Source: Isoetes taiwanensis | Lineage: Eukaryota > Streptophyta > Lycopodiopsida > Isoetales > Isoetaceae | DNA: 64,000 nucleotides | Reading direction: 5' to 3' | Assembly: GCA_021234155.1 (NCBI GenBank) | Contig: JAJEKV010000270.1 | Span: 62,001-126,000 of the forward strand | Part shown: in pieces, positions 46,570 through 56,894 of the stretch | How the letters are laid out: every line of letters starts with the position of its first letter | How positions within the stretch are numbered: position 1 is the first letter of the stretch | The notes under the pieces: model-generated | Database searches by the model: none | What the model was told of the DNA's origin: nothing | The model's input: the letters and a program-made list of their open reading frames with translations, nothing else | Made by a program: the position numbers and the translations under genes

Positions 46570-46800
46570 AACCAAGTGATGATACAACCTTTGACGCTGT
46601 TGCATCAAATCCTACACGCTGGAACACAGCGCATACAATTGGCATAGATAGTGGCACCATGACGAGGGTCATTGAAAGAGTTAAAACCTGCCAAGCATTT
46701 GGAAATTGATATCTTGTAATAAAACTTTAATGCATACTAGACAATCTCCTCTCACCATGCACAAGAAGACAGCCTCCTGTAAACAGGCATGAAGCTCCAG
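46570..46800 (-). other. Possible captured membrane-protein exons inside the CACTA element
   Basis: On the minus strand, ELHACLQEAVFLCM (~46795-46755) ends at a GTGAGA donor. After TTTGGCAG, VLTLSMTLVMVPLSMPIVCA follows, then VFQRVGFDATASKVVSSL (~46690-46575). The hydrophobic run would fit one membrane segment. I do not recognise the family. It is weak evidence for a second captured gene fragment upstream of the beta-glucosidase piece. Confidence 0.3.
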
Positions 46801-48389
46801 CCAATGAGACGGATATACACAGGGTAGCACATAACTCGTAAGTCATAACTCATAACTCATAAGTCATAACTACTGAAATCTGTGTAGAGGCAAATAATAA
46901 ACTCAATCTTGTCTGCCCATCTGCCCAACTCAGCAGGCTCTCAGCAGGCACCGACTGCAATATCGGCATTTACAGAAGTAAACCCCAAAGGCGTCTTTTC
47001 TTGCCTTTCATGTCCACCAAACCTGAGGAAGTTTCAGACCCTTGTTTCATTAGAACCATGTCCAGATTCGAATTGTAGATCACGAAAGATTTCGGTCATG
47101 CACAGACTACGCAAACAAGAAACTAAAGCAAACAATTACATCAAGATTCCATTACTGGACATATTTCTTGAGCTTACTTAAGAGCTAGAAAAATAGATCT
47201 TATCTTGAAACAAGTTTTGATCTGGTATTATCAAACTCCATACAAAGTAGAGCAACAATTAAAAATGATCATAAGCCATAAGGGCATAACATTTGCGCAC
47301 TTAGAAAACAATGGCACTTTGTCCAATGCACAGAACAGTACCTGAATTGTATGCATGCCCTCAATAAATATGTTTTCACATGGATCATAGGGTTTGCAAA
47401 TCTATCCTTCAGTGTATAATTTTCCATTTTGTGTCTTGTTACATCAGCCAATGGAAACACCACATGCTTATCTAAAATATTCCCTTTCTGGCTATAGAAT
47501 TTAGACTAATACATCTATATCTTTCTTAGTGGCATGCGGCAACAAAATGAGCATAACGTCTGAGCAATTTAAAATCATTTTAAAATGAGCTCACCTGACA
47601 AGATCAGCCTCCTGTCTGAATCCGGGCTGAACACACTAGAATCCTGGCTGAATATGCAATCGAAAGATTGTCAATCAATCAATTCCTGAGATCAAAACAA
47701 ATTCCTGAGATCAGCTTATTTCGTATCCTGAAATAAGCTTATATAAACGTATAAGGAATCCTGAAATAAGCTAGCTAAGCCAACAGTATCTAAAGAAAAC
47801 AGTATCTAAAGATACAGTATCTAATGAATTGGGAACTAATATAGAAAACTCTCTCAAGGTTGAACCTGACTGCAAATCTTTGTCGGCTTGGATCAAAAAT
47901 AGAACTGGATGAGATGTTTAGATCAGTCACCTGACAAGAAGATCAGGTGCCGCCGCCGTCATCAATCCGTCGTCACCAATCTGGTGCCGCCATCGCCAAT
48001 CTGTCGTCAATGTAAAATATTGATAAAAACCGCGACATTTAGTTTTATAATATAGGTTCCCAAAGTTCCACCATTATTCTCCACCCTTTACCCTATATTC
48101 TCCACGTGGAGAATGCGTGGAGATAGGGGGGGAGAACGTTATTTTTTTTTGTAGTGTGTAGTTGCAGCTGACACATGTCTTTGCAGTGAGTAGGTAATGT
48201 ATGAATGAAGCCGAGAAGCTATAATTCAGTTCGTTGTATTAATGGGATTGTGCACATGATGTGGCTTAGATAAATTTATTGTACAATTGAGACCAACGCC
48301 ATTTTCTACATGTCCTTATTTACAGAAAAAGCAACGTCATTTTTTACATGTCTTTATTTACAGAGAAGATACAGATACAGGAAGCAGCT

Positions 48390-48921
48390 TTATGCCTGCT
48401 GATTCCGGCATGCTTGTCTCAGGGTCGCTTCTACATCCATGATCTTTAAGCACTTCTTCAGCTTTTTTAAGATTACGATTATTTGTTCTAATCGAACAAA
48501 ACTGCAGTGAAATCCTGATACAATATCGGCTCCATGCATGAAATATCGTTCCGACATTTGGTTAAGGTCAACACATAAAAAACCAACTTCGTTTGCAAAT
48601 TGATCTGTTCTTATTCGTGCAAACTGTGTCGGTGTATGAGCGCATCTATACGGAGCTCTTTCAAATTCCGGGAGCTTTGTTCTAAGCATGTTGCATCTTC
48701 GCCATCTGTAAAAAGATTAAAGAAATGAATATTTCGATTCAGTTATCTTTGGCATCTGTAAAAAGCTTAAAAAAGGAGCAGGTCTATTTAATTCTTTGCT
48801 GTATGGATTTTACCTCTAGGCTGCAAATTTTCATTCCCAGTGCTGGTGTTTTCAGAAAGCTCGCCATTCATATCTATCCCCTGCAAGTCTGCGTCTGGAG
48901 TCGGAGTTGCCATGTCGGTAG
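48390..48921 (-). CDS. Possible small two-exon gene of unknown function
   Basis: An exon-like piece at 48913-48814 starts MATPTPDADLQGIDMNGELS and ends before GTAAAA. A frame at 48689-48390 reads LPEFERAPYRCAHTPTQFAR, IRTDQFANEVGFLCVDLNQM and LKKLKKCLKIMDVEATLRQA, after an acceptor TTTTTACAG. With the obvious donor the two pieces are one base out of phase, so either the splice choice or the sequence is wrong. It lies just outside the right end of the CACTA element, between Helitron parts. The function is unknown. Confidence 0.35.
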
Positions 48922-49341
48922 ATAGTTTTAATTGCAATCTGAAGAGTTTTTATGGGCCCGGCATGAAGATAGTGATTGTGCAAATGAGCCAAGTGTCACT
49001 AAATTCATAACAGTCATCTACACTTGTCACTATTTGTTGGAACGTCAGCTGCAAAGATAACCAGGGTTCTTGTCGAATGTTGGATACGATGTTTTATATT
49101 TTATTCTTATCATTAATTTCATCTGCTCTTTCAAATGAATAACACAACAATTTAGAACTTGCACAATTAGAATTTTAGTTCCAATTACTTTCTGTGAATG
49201 AGACACGTTGCAATGTTGTAAGATATTATTTTTCATTTTTTTCTCAAAGTTAACATATTCTAAGGTTAAATTCGAAGTCAGAATCATGCAATTTCGCTTG
49301 TTCTACCATACGTATGACAAATCTGTGGAATAAAATATAAA

Positions 49342-50283
49342 TTGCGTCCAGGTCAAAATGCATCTGATAATCCTACATTAGTCGTTCGAGCATGCCATGA
49401 AAGAGTTCAATATACAAAGAACATCATTCGGAAATATCTTGGGCCTATATCCTACATGATGCACGTTATTGAATTTCAGAAACGCGGATTACCACATGGA
49501 CATATTGTCGTCAAGACAGAATATGAAATTCCTATAGATATAATTGACAATTTAATCTCAGCAGAATTACCAGAAGATCCGACACTAAGAGCACAAGTTG
49601 AAAAATATATGATTCACGTATTATATTTAAACGATGTCTTAAAGAAAATAACAAATGTCGCTATAAATATCCTAAGCCACTAAATCCAACGCACATACAT
49701 CGACAAAAGGGATAGGATGATAAAGCATGTAAGACGAACCGAGGCGTGATGTAAATGTTGTCCCATACATTCCATTCCTACTCGTGAGAAATGGACCGGC
49801 CACGCCTATGTAGATATTGCATCAACCGCATACACATATTTGCATATCTCTACGGGCTATATATATAAAGGCTTCGGGATAATGCTTCGCTTCCATGTTA
49901 GTTCCGTAAATCAAACACCATCTAAAAAGATTCTAAAACCAGTTATAGAAACAGCCAATGATAGCCAACCTCATGTCAAGAATGAAATCCAAGATTACAT
50001 TTCCGCACGTTATCTATCCTCCATGGAAGCTACGTGGAGAATTATGGCTTATCATATGACCGAAAAACATCCCTCTGTTAAATGCCTTCCTTTACATTTA
50101 CAAAACTACAATAGACATTCTTTTAGAAATACATCCATGCAGAACGAGGAAGTTGTTGATGGCAAACAAGAAAGCAACAAGGACAAAGAGACGATGTTGA
50201 ACACTAGGTATACATCCACACTAACTCTCAAATCACCTTCATTCCAAAAATGCCTAGCAGATTTCAAGAACACACCCATTTGA
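49342..50283 (+). pseudogene. Helitron Rep (HUH endonuclease) domain, frameshifted
   Basis: The frame 49342-49683 starts RPGQNASDNPTLVVRACHER and holds LGPISYMMHVIEFQKRGLPH followed by GHIVVKTE. This is the HUH signature of Helitron rolling-circle Rep (H-x-H after a hydrophobic strand), followed by IDIIDNLISAELPEDPTLRA. A frameshifted gap with several stops covers 49690-49840. Then GYIYKGF and ARYLSSMEATWRIMAYHM follow (49840-50283), the region with the active-site tyrosine(s). No helicase domain is found downstream. Rep nicks and rejoins single strands during rolling-circle transposition. The copy is inactive as it stands. Confidence 0.85.
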
Positions 50284-50470
50284 CCAAAAGGAAGAGACCG
50301 TTTCAAAGTAAGTGCAATTCTAAAATGTAGCACCTAATGCACAACTTACATAATAAAAAAAACTATAGTTCCTTACATTGCGAAGCAAACTTAGTATTGT
50401 CTATTTATGATAGCAAATTTGTTTACATGTCTTTCCACTTCAAAACAATTTTACTAATAGCTACTTACAG

Positions 50471-51473
50471 CATCAAATCCATTACGGCATAGAAGATACA
50501 TCAAAAGGACGAAAAAGAGGGCGGCCAAGGTGAGTGAAATTCCTACATCATTTTGGTCTTAAATTACTATCCAATTTTGTCGTTTCTAGATTCATTGCTA
50601 TTTACGATAGAATAATTCATGTCCTTTTGCACAATGTGACGTTTGATATCATTAGTTAACAATAGCATTTGTAGTGTAGCTAAACATTAGAAAAAGAAAA
50701 AAGTGTGTGTAAATGACTCGTGTGTAGTAAACATTAGCATTACTAACTAACGTTCTTTGCATCGTATCATTGATAGGCTACCTTTACCCGACATAGAAGG
50801 CCTTTCTACTAACAACGTGGATAAGATCCTTAATCGCCGTAAATACCAACAAGAATATACAGCTCAAAAAAAACGAAAGGCCTCAGTGATTCTAGATCGA
50901 CCACATGCGGCACCTGTAAGCAATGAAGAAAAAGCTAGCACACGTAGAGCATACAAGAGAGCTCGACGAAATCCAAATACCGTCACTGACCCTATGCCGC
51001 TACGTTCCATGGAGGTTATGGCAGACATAACCTCCATGGAACAACACAATGGACCTATACCATCAAATAATCTTCAACTAACAAATTGTACCAATGCTAG
51101 TCAACATTGGCAGAAACAGATTATCAGAATGCAACGAGACATAAAGGCTATAGGACATGAACCATTAACATGGACTAAAAAATGTAATATATGCCAGCTT
51201 GATTTGCTCAATTTCGAAAACATACTATTTTGTTGCAATGGCGGCCGCCGTTTACTTCCTCCCCTTCAGCCTTTGCCCCAACCTTTAGAAGAACTTTATT
51301 CAACACATAAATTTTCTGATAGTTCCCGCATCGTAAACAATCTATTTTGTTTTACTGCCCTCGGTGTAAATGGCGACTTCGTAGATCTGAAAATGCCCTC
51401 ATCTGTTACAATCATGGGTCGTACGTATCATCGCCTTCTATCCGCTGCGAAACCAACCAGCACACTTCACTAG
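50471..51473 (+). pseudogene. Helitron N-terminal zinc-binding region with AT-hook exon, copy 3
   Basis: Exon 1 (50471-50529) encodes HQIHYGIEDTSKGRKRGRPR and ends at a GTGAGT donor. Exon 2 starts at 50777 after TTGATAG with LPLPDIEGLSTNNVDKILNR and RKYQQEYTAQKKRK. Later, KKCNICQLDLLNFENILFCC, NGGRRLLPPLQPLPQPLEEL and IVNNLFCFTALGVNGDF match the Cys-rich region that precedes Rep in Helitron proteins. MGRTYHRLLSAAKPTSTLH follows, then TAG (51471) and YIYD in the same frame, where HW(F/Y) is usual. In normal Helitrons this part precedes Rep; here it lies after a Rep fragment, so two elements or a rearrangement are involved. Confidence 0.75.
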
Positions 51474-51479
51474 TATATA

Positions 51480-53035
51480 TATGACAGTTCAATGAGATAT
51501 GCTCTTGCGGCCAATATGCAATTGCCATGCACATGGATCATGCAGATTGCTACGATTTTAGATATCATAAATCCGTCCATTAAACATCTCAAAACAATAA
51601 AAGAATTATACCCTACACCTGCAAAACTCAGACCGTTTTGATTGATCCTATTCAGCAGTTCAGAGCATGATTTATACTTCTGCCATTTCGTGGCCTAGGA
51701 CTTTGTTTTTGTTTTATGCTTTCGGCATCCCTATTTGTTCAGAATGAATGTAAAAGTTTGTTCCATTATTTAGACAACGGGGAAACGTTCTATTGGGTGT
51801 GGATTTGATTGAAAAACCCAAAACCGTGGTAGTATAATCAAAGCTTCTAGACGAGTAAACGGGCTCCGTCCTATCGCCCGAAAAGCTTTGCAGACCGCTT
51901 TTTTTTTTTTAAAGGTGTTTGAACCATTTCAAGCCACATCGATTTAATTTCAATGATTTTTCAACCATTATATCAATAGCTTCGACATGTTTTGTTCCCT
52001 CTGGAAGAAGCACAAATTAGGCTTGCTTAGCAATAATAGACACAAATTTAAAGTTGTGATATTGCCCTGTCGCATATGGTTAAGGCAACGACCAGTATTT
52101 TGGTCTGTATCCTTTTGAAGTAGCTAACATTGTGGGCAAATTAGCAATGGCCAGGCCGCAACTACATGCCATTTAGTGCGCTAAATCGAAATTTTCTCTT
52201 TGGAACCTTGAAATGTACTGTCAAGCTTTGCTTTGGAGGATCGAACTTAGAGTTATAGTCTTTGATTGTTTCTTTTTCAGAATACTTGTGCTGTTTTCTT
52301 AAAAACATTAGAACCATCTCTTTCTCTTTTTGTGGGGTCTAGACTAAGATATCGTCCCCAACCCCCTAAATTTCTAGAACCAAATATTGTTGTTCAAAAT
52401 TAAATGTTCAAAGTATGAATTTTGAAAACACATGAATGTATCATTTGACATACATTTAGTGTAAGATTGATTTCCCATAGCATATGTTCATCTATGTTCC
52501 TAGATGAAAAAATCGAGCAGGGCCTAGGCATTACTCAGAAAAAAAAATTGGGAAAAACGGATAGGTTCAAGACTTACAACTGTGATAAACTATATGCGCA
52601 AGACAAGAATTCGCAAAAATTTGAGAACACTTGCAGCGCAAAATGAGAGATCCAGAATATTGAATATTTGAGACATGGAATATGGACGCCCTTGCTACGG
52701 TGCCATGTGAAGAATTACTTGAGCTTTCGTACCTTCTTTAGAGACCATGTTTCAAGATTTTTTTTGTCTACCATGCCTATGCCTTGAAACTTTACTTGCG
52801 GAACGGCTTCACCAGTGCTGCAAATATATTCCCATAGTCTTTAAATTCATTTTTAGAGCTAGTAGCATCGTAGATGCTAGATACACTCTTTTCTAGACGT
52901 TAACATATTCTAAATATGGCTTGGAAACTACTCTTACATTTTCTATATGCGCTTGCAAAGACTTGCTTTTCCTTATTTTGAGTCAAGCTCATAGATAATT
53001 TCTATTTAAATTTGAGGTTATTTACAAATTTCATT
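51480..53035. other. Tail of the foreign insertion, no gene recognised
   Basis: Only a short continuation of the Helitron frame is visible to ~51640 (ATILDIINPSIKHLKTIKEL). A 5-bp-stem hairpin (CGGGC...GCCCG) lies at 51870-51890. It may be a Helitron 3' hairpin, but no CTRR terminus follows at the right distance. The rest is AT-rich and unassigned. Confidence 0.4.
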
Positions 53036-54169
53036 TTGGTGCTCATGTCCATGTGAATAAAATGTTTGTTATTCCTGATGTTCGCAGGTCTTCTGGTTGG
53101 TGCTGGAGATTGCAAACTGAAATGGAGATTGATCAGAAGTTGGTGCTTCTGGTGGAGGTTAGTAAACATTTTGTTGAGACAAATTAAGTTAATGTTCAAT
53201 TTGTAGTTTTTGGAGGCCTTCTCGAGGAACTAAGTTTATTCTTGAGAAGGGAAGGACTAACAATTGGTATTATTACTTCCCAATAGAATGGGAAAATATC
53301 TTTCTTGTTCAAGTTGAATGATGATGTTTAACTTGAAGAACTGGAAAGGGCTGGGAATGCCATGACTGTTCAAGTGAGGGACACCTACTTGATAAATCAG
53401 TATGGAGATTTTTCTGTCCAAGCGCGGAACCTGCCTTGGAGGATCAGAAAAAGAACATTCCTAGGAGGACAAGGTTGGTCCCAAGATGGGAAAGACTATG
53501 TTAGTAAAGAACCATATTATTTGGTTGGGTTTGCAGGTTCTAATGTCTGAGTTTTACGCAGGACATAGAAATTGTCATGCAAGGAATTATTTGGGAGATA
53601 TTCTTACCTTCTTATTTGGCACATTAGCAACCTAAGTTTTAGGCGGCTATCGGGTAAATGTATATTTGAGTTACATTTGCCTTAGGGGAATTCTAAGGAG
53701 GAAGTATAAGGTGTTCTTTCCTTTGTGTAGTGTATAGTAAATCTTGAGACAACTAATATATCTGTAGCATAATAGTTGGACTTGATTATTTTCTAGTTGT
53801 GGATTCAACTAGGGTCGCAACCATGGACTTGGTTGTGGTAAATTATTTTCTAGTTGTGAATTCAACTAAGGTTGCAACCATGGACTTGGTTGTGATAAAT
53901 TATTTTCTAGTTGTGGACTCAACTAGGGTTGTAACCATGGACTTGGTTATGTTATTGAATATTTCGATTCAGGATTCAATGGGGTTGTAATCATGGACTT
54001 GGCCAAAACTAAAATTTTTAGTCTAAAGTGTTGGACATTGAAATTTTAAGCCTAAAGGGCTGGACTTGACAACATTTTATGATGCAGGTTGTAGCCATGG
54101 ACTTGGTTGTATCAAATTCGCCATATAATTTCTTGATCGAGGACGATCAATCCCAAGAAGGGGAGGAAT
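53036..54169 (+). mobile_element. Internal region of the first LTR element, right fragment
   Basis: It parallels 55135-56268, starting TTGGTGCTCATGTCCATGTG. It contains a 62-codon frame (53362-53550) and a ~57-bp minisatellite, and ends with the polypurine tract AAGAAGGGGAGGAAT directly before the next LTR. No gag or pol motif is present, so the family is non-autonomous. Confidence 0.88.
53785..53990 (+). repeat. ~57-bp minisatellite in LTR internal region, first array
   Basis: Units of TTATTTTCTAGTTGTGGATT...ACCATGGACTTGGTTGTGG repeat about 3.5 times. In one frame they spell repeats of MDLVV and YFLVV. The same array is at 55886-56105 in the second internal region. A partial extra unit lies near 54085. 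Confidence 0.85.
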
Positions 54170-54818
54170 TGATATGATTTAAGGTTAATAACTAATAATG
54201 GTGTTCGGGGGAGTGGCCTTGCATGGAACAATATTTATTGATATGATCAAGTAAGAAAATCATCCAGTATGTCTAAGCCTTGCTATTATCAAAGAGAGAG
54301 CTAAAACTAAACCTTGACCTTTATTTAGAAGCAAAAAGGCAAAAAAAAGGTGTTGTTACCTATAAATAGAAGAACAATTTTGAGACATAATATCTCCGCC
54401 ACACAACTCCCTGAAATTGAATTATCCTTACCTTATTGGAAAGCCATTGAAGTCTAGTTTCCAAATTGGCTTGCTTGTCCATAGATTCCTTACGGTTTGA
54501 AAGTTATGCCCAGAAAGGTGCATAGGGGTCTAAGTTGACTGCACAACTAGATCTGCTTCTTCCTATATTGATGATGTGCCTAGCCTTACCTTCTAGTATC
54601 GTCTCTTGTTCCTTGCTTGATCATATCACTAGAAGGAGTTCATGTAACACCAGTGGTTGGTGGCTAAAAAGAGTTTGTTCTTATACATTCTTGCGGAGTA
54701 GCTTGATTTGGTGATATCTCTTCTAGTTGGTCCGGTTGGGTGGTAAAACGAGTACCCTATGGTATTTTGCTTTCTAATAAGTTGAAGAATTTGCAGGAAG
54801 AATAGAGCATTCGTAACA
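54170..54818 (+). repeat. Second LTR, 649 bp, complete
   Basis: It runs from TGATATGATTTAAGG to GCATTCGTAACA, i.e. TG...CA, preceded by a polypurine tract and followed by the primer-binding site. It contains TATAAATAG (54361), a likely TATA box. It serves both as the 3' LTR of the left unit and the 5' LTR of the right one. Confidence 0.92.
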
Positions 54819-54820
54819 AT

Positions 54821-54832
54821 TGGTATCAGAGC
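54821..54832 (+). promoter_or_regulatory. Primer-binding site, initiator tRNA-Met type
   Basis: TGGTATCAGAGC lies two bases after the LTR end, the classic plant retrotransposon primer site complementary to the 3' end of initiator methionine tRNA. The left unit has the altered form TGGTATCATGAGC at 41513. Confidence 0.92.
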
Positions 54833-55885
54833 CCAGTTCTGGTCTTTACCAGCGAGATGTGGGTGATGGAATGCGTTGGAAATTTAAGTGGCTAAGCAGC
54901 ACAAGAGGTCCAAGAGGGACAAATTACAAATAGGTTACCTCTTGTCTGGTATGAAATTGATGTTTAGGGATTGTGATTAGAATCTTTAGATATTTCTTAT
55001 TGCATTCTTATGGCTGAGGTTGGTGCCTCAAGGTTGGAAAGAGTTGGTGCTCTTGACCAAGTGATTGGAATGAGATTATGCCAGTCCCACATTGAATGCG
55101 CCGGATGCCATGTCCAAGAGATTGGAATGAGTTGGTGCTCATGTCCATGTGAATAGAATGTTTGTTATTCCTGATGTTTGCAGGTCTTCTGGTTGGTGTT
55201 GGAGATTGCAAACTGAAATGGAGATTGATCAGAAGTTGGTGCTTCTGGTGGAGGTTAGTACACATTTTGTTGAGACAAATTAAGTTGATGTTCAATTTGC
55301 GGTTTTTGGAGGCCTTCGAGGAACTAAGTTTATTCCCCGAGAAGGGAAGGACTAACAATTGGTATTATTACTTCCCAATGGAAGGGGAAAATATCGTTCT
55401 TGTTCAAGTTGAATGATGATGTTTAACTTGAAGAACTGAAAGGTCCGGGAATGCCATGACCTGTTCAAGTGAGGGACGCTACTTGATAAATCAAGATGGA
55501 GATTTTTTTACGTCAGCGGATCCTGCCTTTGGAGGATCAAAAAAAAAAGAACATTCCTAGGAGGACAAGGTTGGTCCCAAGACGGGAAAGACTATGTTAG
55601 TAAAGAACCATATTATTTGGTTGGGTTTGCAGGTTCTAATGTCATGATTGAGTTTTACGCAGGACATAGAAATTGTCATGTTGGAAATTATTTGGGAGAT
55701 ATTCTTACCTTCTTATTTGGCACATTAGCAACCTAAGTTTTAGGCGGCTATCGGGTAAACGTCTATTTGAGTTACATTTGCCTTAGGGGAATTCTAAGGA
55801 GGAAGTATAAGGTATTCTTTTCTTTGTGTAGTGTATAGTAAATCTTGAGACAACTAATATATCTGTAGCATAATAGTTGGACTTG

Positions 55886-56105
55886 ATTATTTTCTAGTTG
55901 TGGATTCAACTAGGGTCGCAACCATGGACTTGGTTGTGGTAAATTATTTTCTAGTTGTGGATTCAACTAAGGTCGCAACCATGGACTTGGTTGTGATGAA
56001 TTATTTTCTAGTTGTGGACTCAACTAGGGTTGTAATCATGGACTTGGTTATGTTATTGAATATTTCTGATTGTGGATTCAATCAGGGTTGTAACCATGGA
56101 CTTGG
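55886..56105 (+). repeat. ~57-bp minisatellite in LTR internal region, second array
   Basis: This has the same unit as 53785-53990, with about four copies and small differences. Frame 55900-56121 spells MDSTRVATMDLVVVNYFLVV and similar. It is open over the array in both copies, but this may be by chance since the unit length is a multiple of three. Confidence 0.85.
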
Positions 56106-56268
56106 TTACGAAAGTTTTTAGCCTAAAGGGCTGGACTTGGAAATTTTAAGCCTAAAGGCTGGACTTGACAACTTTTTATGATGCAGATTGTAGCCATGGA
56201 CTTGGTTGTGTCAAATTTGCCATATAATTTCTTGATCGAGGATGATCAATCCCGAGAAGGGGAGGAAT

Positions 56269-56894
56269 TGATATGGTTTAAGGTTAATAACTAATAATGG
56301 TGTTCGGGGGAGTGGCCTTGCATGGAACAATATTTATTGATATGATCAAGTAAGAAAGTCATCCAGTATGTCTAAGCCTTGCTATTATCAAAGAGAGAGC
56401 TAAAAATAAACCTTGACCTTTATTTAGAAGCAAAAAGGCAAAAAAAAGGTGGTGTTATCTATAAATAGAAGAACAATTTTGAGACGTAATATCTCCGCGA
56501 CCACAACTCAGAAATTGGCGATCCTTACCTTATTGGAAAGCCATTGAAGTCTAGTTTCCAGATTGGGCTGAAAGTTATGCCCAGAAAGGTGCATAGGGGT
56601 CTAAGTTGACTGCACAACTAGATCTGCTTCTTCCTATATTGATGATGTGCCTAGCCTTACCTTCTAGTATCGTCTCTTCTTCCTTGCTTGATCATATCAT
56701 TAGAAGGAGTTCATGTAACACCAGTGGTTGGTGGCTAGAAAGAGTTTGTTCTTATACAATCTTGTGGAGTAGCTTGACTTGGTGATATCTCTTCTAGTTG
56801 GTCTGGTTGGGTGGTAAAAAGAGTACCATGTGGTATTTTGCTTTCTAATAAGTTGAAGAATTTGAATTTTGTGAAGAATAGAGCATTCGTGAAC
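56269..56894 (+). repeat. Third LTR, 626 bp
   Basis: It runs from TGATATGGTTTAAGG to GCATTCGTGAACA and lacks ~40 bp after GATTGGGCT relative to the second LTR. The next bases (ATTTCAAAGATGGTATCCC) are not a primer site, so this is the right end of the array. No 5-bp target duplication matching the left end at 41125 was seen. Confidence 0.9.

Larger units (their letters stand above)
54819..56268 (+). mobile_element. Internal region of the second LTR element, intact length
   Basis: About 1.45 kb between two LTRs, with a primer site at the left and the polypurine tract GAGAAGGGGAGGAAT at the right. It contains the ~57-bp minisatellite but no gag, protease, RT or integrase. Size and content fit a non-autonomous LTR element (LARD/TRIM-like). 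Confidence 0.88.

Noticed and set aside
51870-51900. Helitron 3' terminus (hairpin plus CTRR)
   Set aside because: A CGGGC/GCCCG stem is present, but no CTRR follows within about ten bases, so the end cannot be assigned.
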